Shown here: positions 25,196-32,853 of the stretch, one piece after another
How positions within the stretch are numbered: the first letter of the stretch is position 1
How the letters are laid out: each line of letters begins with the position of its first letter
DNA from: an uncultured Gammaproteobacteria bacterium
GTDB lineage: Bacteria; Pseudomonadota; Gammaproteobacteria; Magnimaribacterales; D2472
NCBI GenBank assembly: GCA_913050015.1
Contig: CAJXAZ010000005.1
Span: 1-34,178, forward strand
Length of the DNA: 34,178 nucleotides
Reading direction: 5' to 3'
Program-made: the position numbers and the translations under genes
The notes under the pieces: model-generated
Database searches by the model: none
What the model was told of the DNA's origin: nothing
What the model saw: the letters and a program-made list of their open reading frames with translations, nothing else

Positions 25196-26620
25196 ATGTA
25201 CGATGTTGTTGTTATAGGAAGTGGGCCGGCTGGATATGTTGCAGCCATTAGGGCTTCTCAACTTGGTCTGAAAACAGCTTGTGTTGAAGATTATGTTGAT
25301 GAGTCAGGAAGTATGACTCTTGGTGGAACTTGTCTAAATGTTGGATGCATACCTTCCAAGGCTTTACTTGATTCATCTCACAGATATCACGATGCTTTAA
25401 ATCATCTAGACGGACATGGTATAGGTATAGAAAAAGTAAAATTAGATATTCCGGTCATGATGAAAAGGAAGGATGATATTGTTAAAAAGCTTACAGGCGG
25501 TATCTCTGGATTATTTGCTGCAAATAAAGTTACTTCAATACATGGAAGAGGTAAGTTAATTGCTAACTCAACGGTCGAAATCACAAAATCTGACGGGACT
25601 GTTGATTTGCTTGAATCTAAAAATATTATAATAGCTACAGGATCGTCTCCTATAGAAATACCATCTGCAATTTTTGATAGTAAAAATATAGTTGATAGTA
25701 CTGGTGCGCTAGAATTTAGCAAAGTTCCTAAAACCTTAGGGGTTATAGGTGCAGGTGTTATCGGTCTTGAGCTTGGAAGTGTATGGGCTAGACTTGGTTC
25801 TAATGTAACCGTTATAGAGGCCATGGATGATTTTTTACCGATGGCTGATGGTGAAATAGCTAAAGAATCACTTAAAGATTTTAAGAAACAAGGGTTAGAT
25901 ATAAAACTTGGCTCAAAATTAATCTCTTCAAATAATTTAAAAAATTCTGTAAAAATATCATATGAAAATAGTGATGGCATTCAAGAAATGGAGTTTGATA
26001 AATTAATTGTTGCAGTCGGCAGAAGGCCTAATGTAAAAGATGTATTTTCAGAAGATTCAGGAGTATCTCTTGATGATAGAGGTTTTATAAGTGTAAATGA
26101 TCATTGCCAAACAAGTAACGACAATGTTTGGGCTATAGGTGATGTTGTCAGAGGGCCAATGCTTGCTCACAAAGGAAGTGAAGAGGGTATTATGGTTGCC
26201 GAAAGAATCGCAGGAAAGTTTGCAGAGATGAACTATGATCTTGTTCCATCAGTTATATATACCCATCCTGAAATTGCATGGGTTGGTAAAAATGAAGCTG
26301 AATTAAAAGAGCTTGGCATTGAATATAAAGTTGGTAAATTTCCATTTGCAGCAAGTGGAAGAGCCTTGGCAGTTGACCAATCTACTGGGTTTGTTAAGTT
26401 AATATCTGATGCGAGAACAGATACAATATTAGGTGCGCATGTTTTTGGCCCGTCGGCTGCAGAAATCGTTCAACAGGCATTAATATCGATGGAGTTTGGC
26501 GCAAGTTCAGAAGATTTAGGACTTACAATCTTTAGTCATCCAACAGTCTCAGAAGCTCTTCACGAGGCAGCATTGGCAGTAAATAATCAAGCTATACATA
26601 TAGGAAACAAAAGGAAATAA
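25196..26620 (+). CDS. lpdA: Dihydrolipoyl dehydrogenase (E3)
   Basis: A flavoprotein that reoxidises the lipoyl arm with NAD+. The redox-active disulfide is C46-C51 in 'GGTCLNVGCIPSK'. FAD- and NAD-binding GxGxxG motifs are at 'GSGPAG' and 'GAGVIGLELG'. The C-terminal active-site block is 'HPTVSEALHEA'. In E. coli lpd belongs to the pyruvate dehydrogenase locus, whereas here it sits between sucB and sucC, as in pseudomonads (lpdG). It may also serve pyruvate dehydrogenase or the glycine cleavage system. Confidence 0.97.
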   Translation: MYDVVVIGSGPAGYVAAIRASQLGLKTACVEDYVDESGSMTLGGTCLNVGCIPSKALLDSSHRYHDALNHLDGHGIGIEKVKLDIPVMMKRKDDIVKKLTGGISGLFAANKVTSIHGRGKLIANSTVEITKSDGTVDLLESKNIIIATGSSPIEIPSAIFDSKNIVDSTGALEFSKVPKTLGVIGAGVIGLELGSVWARLGSNVTVIEAMDDFLPMADGEIAKESLKDFKKQGLDIKLGSKLISSNNLKNSVKISYENSDGIQEMEFDKLIVAVGRRPNVKDVFSEDSGVSLDDRGFISVNDHCQTSNDNVWAIGDVVRGPMLAHKGSEEGIMVAERIAGKFAEMNYDLVPSVIYTHPEIAWVGKNEAELKELGIEYKVGKFPFAASGRALAVDQSTGFVKLISDARTDTILGAHVFGPSAAEIVQQALISMEFGASSEDLGLTIFSHPTVSEALHEAALAVNNQAIHIGNKRK

Positions 26621-26621
26621 A

Positions 26622-27782
26622 ATGAATTTACATGAATATCAAGGTAAAGCCTTGTTCGCAAAATATAACTTACCTGTTTCTAAGGGAGTTGTAATATTTG
26701 AGCCCGAAGAAGCCCTTAAAGCTTGTAGAGATATCGGTGGTTCAAAGTGGGTTGTCAAAGCCCAGGTTCATGCAGGAGGAAGAGGCAAGGCTGGAGGAGT
26801 AAAGTTGGTTGATACCCCTGATGATGCAATTGAGTTTGCAAGACACTGGCTAGGTAAAAAACTTGTTACCTATCAAACCGATAGTAATGGACAGTTGGTT
26901 AACTCTATTCTGGTTGAGGAATGTACTGATATTGATCAAGAATTATATTTGAGCGCAGTTATTGATAGAGATTCTCAACGAATTGTATTTATTGGCTCAA
27001 GTGAGGGAGGAGTAAATATAGAAGAAGTTGCAGAGAATACTCCAGATAAAATTATATATGAACCTATTGATCCTTTATGCGGTGCCCAACCTTTCCAAGC
27101 TAGAAAAATTGCAAAGATTCTAAATTTAAATAACGCTCAAACAAAACAATTTGTTCCAATGCTTCAAAACCTTACAAAACTATTCGTTGAAAGAGATTTA
27201 GCTCTGTTAGAAATAAATCCATTGGTTATTACCAGCGGTGGTAATCTTCATTGTCTAGATGCAAAAGTTAGTATTGATTCAAATGCTATTTACAGACAGC
27301 CCGAAATAGCAGAAATGCATGACTCTTCTCAAGAAGATCCTAGAGAAGCAGAGGCTGCTAGAAATGATTTAAGTTATGTATCTTTAGATGGAAATATTGG
27401 ATGTATGGTTAATGGTGCCGGGTTGGCGATGGGAACCATGGATACTATAAAATATTATGGTGGTAATCCTGCTAACTTTCTGGATGTCGGCGGAACGGCT
27501 ACTCAAGAAAGGGTTTCAAAAGCATTCAAGATCATCCTAGATGATCCTGAAGTTAAGGTTGTACTTGTTAATATCTTTGGTGGAATAGTTCGATGTGATT
27601 TGATTGCTGAAGGGGTTATTGCCGCAATTGAAGAAGTTGGAGTAAATATACCTGTAGTTGTTAGGCTTGAGGGAAATAATGCCGATCTTGGATCTCAAAT
27701 TCTATCCCAAGCAGGTGTAAAAATTGAGAGTATTAATAATCTTGCCGATGCGGCTAAAAAATCTGTGGAGTTAGCTAAATGA
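26622..27782 (+). CDS. sucC: Succinyl-CoA synthetase beta subunit
   Basis: The ATP-grasp subunit that binds nucleotide and succinate in the substrate-level phosphorylation step of the TCA cycle. 'MNLHEYQGK' start, 'KAQVHAGGRGKAGGVK' in the grasp domain, 'LEINPLV' for metal binding, and 'NIFGGIVRCD' in the C-terminal domain are all present. Length 386 (E. coli 388). It begins one base after the lpdA stop and overlaps sucD by ATGA. Confidence 0.99.
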   Translation: MNLHEYQGKALFAKYNLPVSKGVVIFEPEEALKACRDIGGSKWVVKAQVHAGGRGKAGGVKLVDTPDDAIEFARHWLGKKLVTYQTDSNGQLVNSILVEECTDIDQELYLSAVIDRDSQRIVFIGSSEGGVNIEEVAENTPDKIIYEPIDPLCGAQPFQARKIAKILNLNNAQTKQFVPMLQNLTKLFVERDLALLEINPLVITSGGNLHCLDAKVSIDSNAIYRQPEIAEMHDSSQEDPREAEAARNDLSYVSLDGNIGCMVNGAGLAMGTMDTIKYYGGNPANFLDVGGTATQERVSKAFKIILDDPEVKVVLVNIFGGIVRCDLIAEGVIAAIEEVGVNIPVVVRLEGNNADLGSQILSQAGVKIESINNLADAAKKSVELAK

Positions 27783-28654
27783 GTATATTAGTAAATAAAG
27801 ATACGAGGGTTATTGTTCAAGGGTTTACAGGTTCTCAGGCAACCTTACATTCAGAGCAAGCTATAGATTATGGTACAAATATTGTTGGAGGAGTTACACC
27901 AGGTAAGGGAGGGCAAGTCCACCTTAATAGGCCTGTTTTTGACACTATGGAAGAAGCTAAAAAAGCAGTCAATCCAAATGCTGCATTAATTTTTGTGCCA
28001 GCACCTTTTTGTAAAGATTCTATCTTAGAGGCTGCAGAATCAGGAATTGAGTTAATTATTTGTATTACCGAAGGCGTTCCAACACTGGATATGCTCGAGG
28101 TTAAGAAGAGAGTAGATGAGTTAGGAGTTACTTTAATTGGCCCTAACTGCCCAGGAGTAATTACTCCAGGAGAGGCTAAGTTAGGAATAATGCCAGCGAG
28201 CATTCACATGCCAGGTAAAGTTGGTATTATTTCAAGATCAGGAACATTAACTTATGAGGCTGTAAAGCAAACTACTGATCTTGGCTTAGGTCAAAGCACT
28301 TGTGTAGGTATAGGAGGAGATCCAATACCAGGCTCATCATTTATTGATATCTTAAAGTTATTTCAAAATGATCCACAAACTGAAGTAATAGTTATGGTTG
28401 GTGAAATTGGAGGAACGGCTGAAGAAGATGCCGCTGAGTATATTCAAAATAATATTACAAAGCCTGTTATTTCATATATTGCCGGTCAGACAGCTCCAGC
28501 AGGAAAGAGAATGGGACATGCTGGTGCAATAATCGCAGGTGGAAAAGGAACAGCAGCAGATAAGATTACTAAACTTCAAGAATGTGGAGTTCATATCGCT
28601 GATAATCTTGTGGAAATAGGCTCAAAGGTTGCTGAGGTTCTTTCTAAGACTTAG
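27779..28654 (+). CDS. sucD: Succinyl-CoA synthetase alpha subunit
   Basis: Carries the phosphohistidine intermediate (H247 in 'RMGHAGAI') and the CoA-binding Rossmann domain ('VQGFTGSQATLH', 'GGVTPGKGG'). Length 291 (E. coli 289). The start overlaps sucC by four bases. The last 11 bases overlap the 3' end of the convergent MATE exporter gene. Confidence 0.99.
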   Translation: MSILVNKDTRVIVQGFTGSQATLHSEQAIDYGTNIVGGVTPGKGGQVHLNRPVFDTMEEAKKAVNPNAALIFVPAPFCKDSILEAAESGIELIICITEGVPTLDMLEVKKRVDELGVTLIGPNCPGVITPGEAKLGIMPASIHMPGKVGIISRSGTLTYEAVKQTTDLGLGQSTCVGIGGDPIPGSSFIDILKLFQNDPQTEVIVMVGEIGGTAEEDAAEYIQNNITKPVISYIAGQTAPAGKRMGHAGAIIAGGKGTAADKITKLQECGVHIADNLVEIGSKVAEVLSKT

Positions 28655-28670
28655 TCCTTAGGGTTTTTTT
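28644..28670 (+). terminator. Candidate rho-independent terminator after sucD
   Basis: CTAAG at 28644-28648 can pair with CTTAG at 28657-28661 around an eight-base loop, with two further U-G pairs possible, followed by GG and seven T residues at 28664-28670. The stem is short and contains the sucD stop. It lies inside the 3' coding end of the opposing MATE gene. Plausible but weak as an intrinsic terminator. Confidence 0.4.
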
Positions 28671-29999
28671 GATTATCCAGTTTAATCTTCTTATAGATAA
28701 GAAGGAGAATATTGATAAGCCTATAATCATGCCATACCACATTCCCGCTGCCCCCAATGGCTCATTGATGCCAGTGTTTGTCAGGTAGTAACCTATAGGC
28801 ATGGCAAATATCCAATATGATATGAATAATAAAATCATTGGAATAAAAGTATCCTTGTAGCCTCTTAAACCACCCAATGCTCCCATTTGAATGCCATCAG
28901 GGATTTGAAAAATAGCTGCAAATATCAAAAGACTAACTGCCAAATCTAGCACTAATAAATCAGTCGTATATATGCCAACTAGGGAAGTTCTAAAAACTAC
29001 AATAATTAAACTATTTAAAAGCGCTCCAAGTATGCACATATAAATAGTTGTATAAGAAGCAATTTTTGCTTGTCTAGGGTTTCGCTCCCCAATTAAATTT
29101 CCTACCCTTGTAGCCGATGCAAGACCTATAGATAATGGAACCATAAAAAATAGGCTTGCAATATTTATAGCAATTGAGTGACTTGCAACTACTGTTTCAC
29201 CAAGAATACCCAATATAATCGCTGCACCAGAGAACATGCTAAGTTCGATAAAAATACCAAAACCTATTGGAAACCCAAGTTTAAAAACCTCTTTAGTTGT
29301 CTCCATAGAGGGAGGAGAATAACCTGAAAAAAGCTCAGTTTTCTTATAATGCTTGGATATATAAATATATAAAATTAGAGCAATCATCATTACAAATGAA
29401 ACAATCGTTGTTGCATAGCCACAACCAACACCACCAAGTTTAGGTGCTCCAAACCAGCCATAAACAAACATCAAATCTAAAGGAATATTTAATAACATAC
29501 CCCCAAAGGCAATATAAAAAACTGGTTTTGCCAATGTCATCCCTTCGCTGTAGCACCTGAGACATGTAAAAATAGTTATAAAAGCATAACCAACTGATAC
29601 AGCCTTTAAATATTCAGTAGAAATACTTGTGATGCTATCCTCGATTGGTAATAAATTTAGAAATAGACCTATATTCATAAGTATCAAGCAGATGGACAGA
29701 CCTAAGAACAAAGCAATCCATAATATTTCTCTAACTTTTTTCCCTATCTCTGTAAATTTTTTAGCTCCATATAATTGAGCTACTATCGGCGTTACTGAAA
29801 AGATAACACCAGAAACAAACATCCATAAGGTAGTAGAAAATGCGTTTCCTACTGCCAGGCCTGCAAGGTCTGCAGAGCTTGCTCTTCCTGCTATTAATGT
29901 ATCAGTAGCCCCCATAAGCATATAGGACATTTGAGATCCAAATATAGGAATTCCTATCTTAATAAGCTGCTTAAACTCTATAATGTATTTATCAATCAA
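28644..29999 (-). CDS. MATE family multidrug/sodium antiporter (NorM-like)
   Basis: A 451-residue inner-membrane protein with about twelve transmembrane helices arranged in two similar halves, typical of MATE exporters that use Na+ or H+ gradients to expel cationic compounds. Family blocks include 'GIPIFGSQMSYMLMGATDTLIAG' at the N-terminus (split here only for naming), 'PIVAQLYGAKKF', 'GVGCGYATTIV' and 'SATRVGNLIGERNP'. The only start consistent with the family N-terminus is TTG at 29999, without a visible Shine-Dalgarno. Its substrate is unknown. It converges on sucD with an 11-base overlap. Confidence 0.92.
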   Translation of the reverse strand: MIDKYIIEFKQLIKIGIPIFGSQMSYMLMGATDTLIAGRASSADLAGLAVGNAFSTTLWMFVSGVIFSVTPIVAQLYGAKKFTEIGKKVREILWIALFLGLSICLILMNIGLFLNLLPIEDSITSISTEYLKAVSVGYAFITIFTCLRCYSEGMTLAKPVFYIAFGGMLLNIPLDLMFVYGWFGAPKLGGVGCGYATTIVSFVMMIALILYIYISKHYKKTELFSGYSPPSMETTKEVFKLGFPIGFGIFIELSMFSGAAIILGILGETVVASHSIAINIASLFFMVPLSIGLASATRVGNLIGERNPRQAKIASYTTIYMCILGALLNSLIIVVFRTSLVGIYTTDLLVLDLAVSLLIFAAIFQIPDGIQMGALGGLRGYKDTFIPMILLFISYWIFAMPIGYYLTNTGINEPLGAAGMWYGMIIGLSIFSFLSIRRLNWIIKKTLRTKS

Positions 30000-30042
30000 T
30001 TTAAATTTAGTAAATAATTTTTTGCTACTTTATCATACTAAA

Positions 30043-30078
30043 ATGAGTTCATTAGGAGATTATTATCAGAAAAGATAA
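30043..30078 (+). other. 11-codon ORF in a shifted frame overlapping the acyltransferase start
   Basis: ATG at 30043 opens MSSLGDYYQKR then TAA at 30076-30078. If one base is skipped in the AAAA run (30070-30073), the frame passes directly into DNRPYWLKK of the acyltransferase. 'YYQK...RPYWLKK' reads like a natural N-terminus for that protein family. This could be the real 5' end of the gene carrying a one-base insertion or recoding site, or simply a leader ORF. A TATCAT at 30031-30036 would place a transcript start close to this ATG. Confidence 0.4.
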
Positions 30079-30784
30079 CAGGCCATATTGGCTTAAGAAA
30101 ATAACTAACAGAATCATAAGAGCTTACGTCAGGCAATTCTTAAAACCTCAATTCTTATACTTAGGAAAAGGAGGCACATTTTTTAAACCAAGATTTATTA
30201 ATGTCTTTGGGGACAATATTTTTATCGATGATTACCCAACCCTGATTGGCGCAAGTGATGCCCATATCCAATTTACATCTTGGAACATAGGAGATTGGAA
30301 TGGAGAGATAAAAATTGGTAAATATTGCTTAATTACCCCTGGTGTCAGGATAATGGCTGCCGAAAGCATAGTTATAGGAGATGCTTGCATGATTGCTCAC
30401 GGAGTATATATTTCAGATGCTGATTGGCATGGAATCTATGATAGGGCTGAGCCGGTTGGAACCACGAAACCAGTCATCATGGAAGATAATGTTTGGATTG
30501 GGGATAGTGCAATTATCTGCAAGGGAGTAACTATTGGAAAGAACAGTATTATAGGAGCTGGATCTGTTGTGACCAAAGATGTCCCTGCTAACTCAATCTA
30601 TGCTGGAAACCCAGCAAAATTAGTTAAAGAGCTTGAAAAAAAGCCTTTTAATACTAGAGCTGATTTTCTTAAAGACCCAAGACAGTTAGCAAAAGATTTT
30701 GATTCATTAGATAAATACTCACTTGAAAAAAATACTTTGTTTGGATGGGTTAAAAGTATGATCATGCCAGATAAATCTAATTAG
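30065..30784 (+). CDS. Left-handed beta-helix acyltransferase (LpxA/maltose-acetyltransferase fold), abnormal start
   Basis: A hexapeptide-repeat acyltransferase, probably O- or N-acetylating a sugar or envelope component. Repeats 'IVIGDACMIAHGVYI', 'VWIGDSAIICKGVTI' and 'NSIIGAGSVVTKDVPANSIYAGNPAKLV' form the left-handed helix, and H383-type catalysis is suggested by 'DADWHGIYDR'. Homology-like coding continues far upstream of the first ATG (30353) through 'RPYWLKKI', 'LKPQFLYLGKGGTFFKP' and 'DYPTLIGASD', so 30353 is internal. No ATG, GTG or TTG occurs in frame between the stop at 30053 and 30353. An AGGAG at 30054-30058 lies six bases before ATC at 30065, which I use as a provisional start. 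The alternative is a frameshift from ATG 30043. The acceptor substrate is unknown. Confidence 0.75.
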   Translation: MRKDNRPYWLKKITNRIIRAYVRQFLKPQFLYLGKGGTFFKPRFINVFGDNIFIDDYPTLIGASDAHIQFTSWNIGDWNGEIKIGKYCLITPGVRIMAAESIVIGDACMIAHGVYISDADWHGIYDRAEPVGTTKPVIMEDNVWIGDSAIICKGVTIGKNSIIGAGSVVTKDVPANSIYAGNPAKLVKELEKKPFNTRADFLKDPRQLAKDFDSLDKYSLEKNTLFGWVKSMIMPDKSN

Positions 30785-30790
30785 TTATTA

Positions 30791-31840
30791 ATGAAAGTTG
30801 TAGTTGACCAGGATATAAAGCATTTTAAAGAGATTGTAGAGTTAATTGATAAGTTAAAGCCTATTGATTTTATTTATGCCAAATCCAAAGATGTTAACAA
30901 TTTTTTAATTAAAGATGCTGAAGTGATATTTGTCAGATCAACTGTTGAGGTTAATCAAAATCTCCTAAACAATTCTGCTACTCGGCTAATTGGCTCTGCA
31001 ACAGCTGGCTTTGACCATATTGATAGCAAATATCTTGATAAAAAAAATATAGATTGGTTTCATGCCCCTGGTTGTAACTCTTCATCTGTTGTTCATTATG
31101 TTCTTTCGTGCATATCTTTTTTAGTTAAAAATGAATTATTTGATATTAATAATACTGTTGGAATTATCGGGTGTGGCAATGTTGGAAGTAAGCTGAGAAT
31201 AGCTTTAAGTAATCTTGGCATCAAAAATAAAACTTATGATCCATTTCTTGATATGGATTTTTTAACCAATATTGATGGTATTAAAGCATGCGAGTTAATA
31301 ACTTTACACACACCTCTAACTTCAAATTCAAAGTATCCAACAAAAAATATGCTGGACTCAAGTTTTATTGGAACATTGAAGAGCAAGATTTTAATAAATA
31401 CCTCTAGAGGGGGGATAGTTGATGAGTCGGCTGTATTAAGAAACAAGGATCTTATATATGTAAGTGATGTTTGGAATAATGAACCAGTTCCAAATAAAAC
31501 ATTGATAGATAGGTCGTTGATAGCAACTCCCCATATTGCAGGGCATAGCTTTGATGGAAAAATCAATGGAACAATTAAGCTCATAACTAAATTACTTGAA
31601 TATATAAACCAAAAAGATGAGGTTAATAACGCGCTCCATATTATAAATAGTCATTTTTCATTAAATAATAAAGATCAAAAATATTTAGATATAAATGAGT
31701 ACTTTGATAAGTACAACGTTAATAATGAATCTAATAAATTTAAAAGATTATATAAAGAGTCAGCTGGGGAAGATCTTGAGAAAACTTTTAAAAATTTAAG
31801 ATCTGATCACCCATTGAGAAGGGATGTTATTGATTATTAA
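30791..31840 (+). CDS. pdxB: Erythronate-4-phosphate dehydrogenase
   Basis: PdxB oxidises 4-phosphoerythronate in the DXP-dependent branch of pyridoxal phosphate synthesis. It is a D-2-hydroxyacid dehydrogenase: N-terminal substrate domain with 'VRSTVEVNQNLL' and 'GSATAGFDHID', 'APGCNSSSVVHYV', then the NAD domain with 'VGIIGCGNVGSKLR', 'INTSRGGIVDE' and the catalytic histidine in 'ATPHIAGHSFDG'. The GCN and HIAG blocks separate PdxB from SerA. The C-terminal dimerisation segment (about 290-349) is divergent and lysine-rich. It begins six bases after the acyltransferase stop, so the two are probably co-transcribed. Confidence 0.93.
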   Translation: MKVVVDQDIKHFKEIVELIDKLKPIDFIYAKSKDVNNFLIKDAEVIFVRSTVEVNQNLLNNSATRLIGSATAGFDHIDSKYLDKKNIDWFHAPGCNSSSVVHYVLSCISFLVKNELFDINNTVGIIGCGNVGSKLRIALSNLGIKNKTYDPFLDMDFLTNIDGIKACELITLHTPLTSNSKYPTKNMLDSSFIGTLKSKILINTSRGGIVDESAVLRNKDLIYVSDVWNNEPVPNKTLIDRSLIATPHIAGHSFDGKINGTIKLITKLLEYINQKDEVNNALHIINSHFSLNNKDQKYLDINEYFDKYNVNNESNKFKRLYKESAGEDLEKTFKNLRSDHPLRRDVIDY

Positions 31841-31980
31841 TAGATCAAATATACCCTTCAAAATGTATGCATAAAGTATATATAATAATCATATAAATTA
31901 TGTATAATGCATTATAAATAGTCATAATTTAGTTTAAATACTATCAATATATCTCCAAAAAAAACTCTAAAAAGGAAAAA
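31841..31980 (+). promoter_or_regulatory. AT-rich promoter region with nested dyads upstream of the winged-helix-like gene
   Basis: This 140-base gap is the largest truly noncoding stretch in the window. It contains the perfect 14-bp palindrome TATAATGCATTATA (31903-31916), flanked by the inverted pair AATTATG (31896-31902) and CATAATT (31923-31929). Two TATAAT sequences (31881-31886 and 31903-31908) could be -10 boxes, with no good -35. The end carries an AAAAGGA Shine-Dalgarno just before the ATG at 31981. The layout would suit a self-regulated gene. Confidence 0.5.
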
Positions 31981-32382
31981 ATGAATAAAGTTGCAAATAT
32001 AGATAGCAAATCCGTAGATGCAGCTAAAAAGCTTATCAAAAGGGTTCTAAGCACATCTATAAACAATCCAAATACTCCTACTTCAATTAGCTTTTTTCAA
32101 TCAGATACGTACAGGTTTTATTTCTTAATGAGTTTTATGTGGGAATTTTTTGAATCTAATGAAATATCTCAAGAATATGCTATTTCTCTTGTCCCAAAGA
32201 AATTTGCTTCTAGAATTAAAAGATTACAGGTATTAAAACAAGCAGTTCAGCTTGGCTTTATCAATGAGGCATCTTCAACTGTTGATAAAAGAAGGAGAAT
32301 CTATACTCCTTCCAATCTTTTGATTGAAGATTTTATTATCTTTACAGAAGTTGCAAATGCTCGTCATCAAGACGTTTTATAA
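31981..32382 (+). CDS. Putative winged-helix DNA-binding protein, function unknown
   Basis: I do not recognise this 133-residue protein as a named gene. It is basic and mostly helical. Residues about 45-95 could form the helices of a winged helix-turn-helix ('ISQEYAISLVP', then 'KFASRIKRLQVLKQAVQLGFI'), and 'SSTVDKRRRIYTPSNLLI' (98-115) resembles the wing hairpin of MarR-like regulators that follows 'leads to loss/gain of DKR'. No enzyme motif, signal peptide or membrane segment is seen. A strong ribosome-binding site and a dyad-rich upstream region support a real, possibly autoregulated gene. Neighbours pdxB and msrB give no clear functional clue. Confidence 0.65.
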   Translation: MNKVANIDSKSVDAAKKLIKRVLSTSINNPNTPTSISFFQSDTYRFYFLMSFMWEFFESNEISQEYAISLVPKKFASRIKRLQVLKQAVQLGFINEASSTVDKRRRIYTPSNLLIEDFIIFTEVANARHQDVL

Positions 32383-32442
32383 TTTGATCAATTTATAAAT
32401 TTAAAGCTACCTATATTCATGGTTGAATATTACAATTATTAA

Positions 32443-32853
32443 ATGTCAAAATTTACAAAATCTGAAGAAGAGTGGAAATCCTCATTATCCGAAGAAAGCT
32501 ATCAAGTAACTAGGGAAGCGGCTACAGAAAAACCTTTTACAGGAAAGTATTGGGATTTTACTGAATCTGGAACTTATATCTGCATATGTTGCAATGAACC
32601 ATTATTTGAATCAGAAACGAAGTTTGATGCAGGTTGTGGATGGCCTAGTTTTTTTATTCCTCTTCGGGATGATTTAATATCTGAAGCACCTGATTATTCC
32701 CATGGCAGGACAAGAACAGAGGTAACCTGTTCAAAATGTGATGCTCATTTGGGCCACGTATTCGATGACGGCCCTGAGCCAACTGGCCTAAGGTACTGCA
32801 TAAACTCAGCATCATTAGATTTTTCTGATAAGAATGAATCAGAAAATTCATAG
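32443..32853 (+). CDS. msrB: Peptide-methionine (R)-S-oxide reductase MsrB
   Basis: MsrB repairs the R-epimer of methionine sulfoxide in oxidised proteins. The catalytic cysteine is C119 in 'GLRYCINSASL'. A structural zinc is held by C47/C50 and C96/C99. 'GCGWPSF' (C65) and 'GHVFDDGP' are conserved family blocks. Length 136 is normal. No Shine-Dalgarno is visible. A TACAAT at 32431-32436 would put a transcript start near the ATG, so a short leader is possible. The 3' end overlaps murJ by 20 bases. Confidence 0.96.
   Translation: MSKFTKSEEEWKSSLSEESYQVTREAATEKPFTGKYWDFTESGTYICICCNEPLFESETKFDAGCGWPSFFIPLRDDLISEAPDYSHGRTRTEVTCSKCDAHLGHVFDDGPEPTGLRYCINSASLDFSDKNESENS

Noticed and set aside
25402..25980. 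192-codon open frame on the minus strand inside lpdA
   Set aside because: It lies wholly within the well-supported lpdA gene on the other strand, has low-complexity Ser/Ile/Pro-rich composition typical of antisense of coding DNA, and no ribosome-binding site or motif.
30353..30784. Short 143-residue acyltransferase starting at ATG 30353
   Set aside because: Upstream in-frame sequence encodes further hexapeptide-like and conserved segments (for example RPYWLKK and FLYLGKGGTFFKP), so this ATG is internal.
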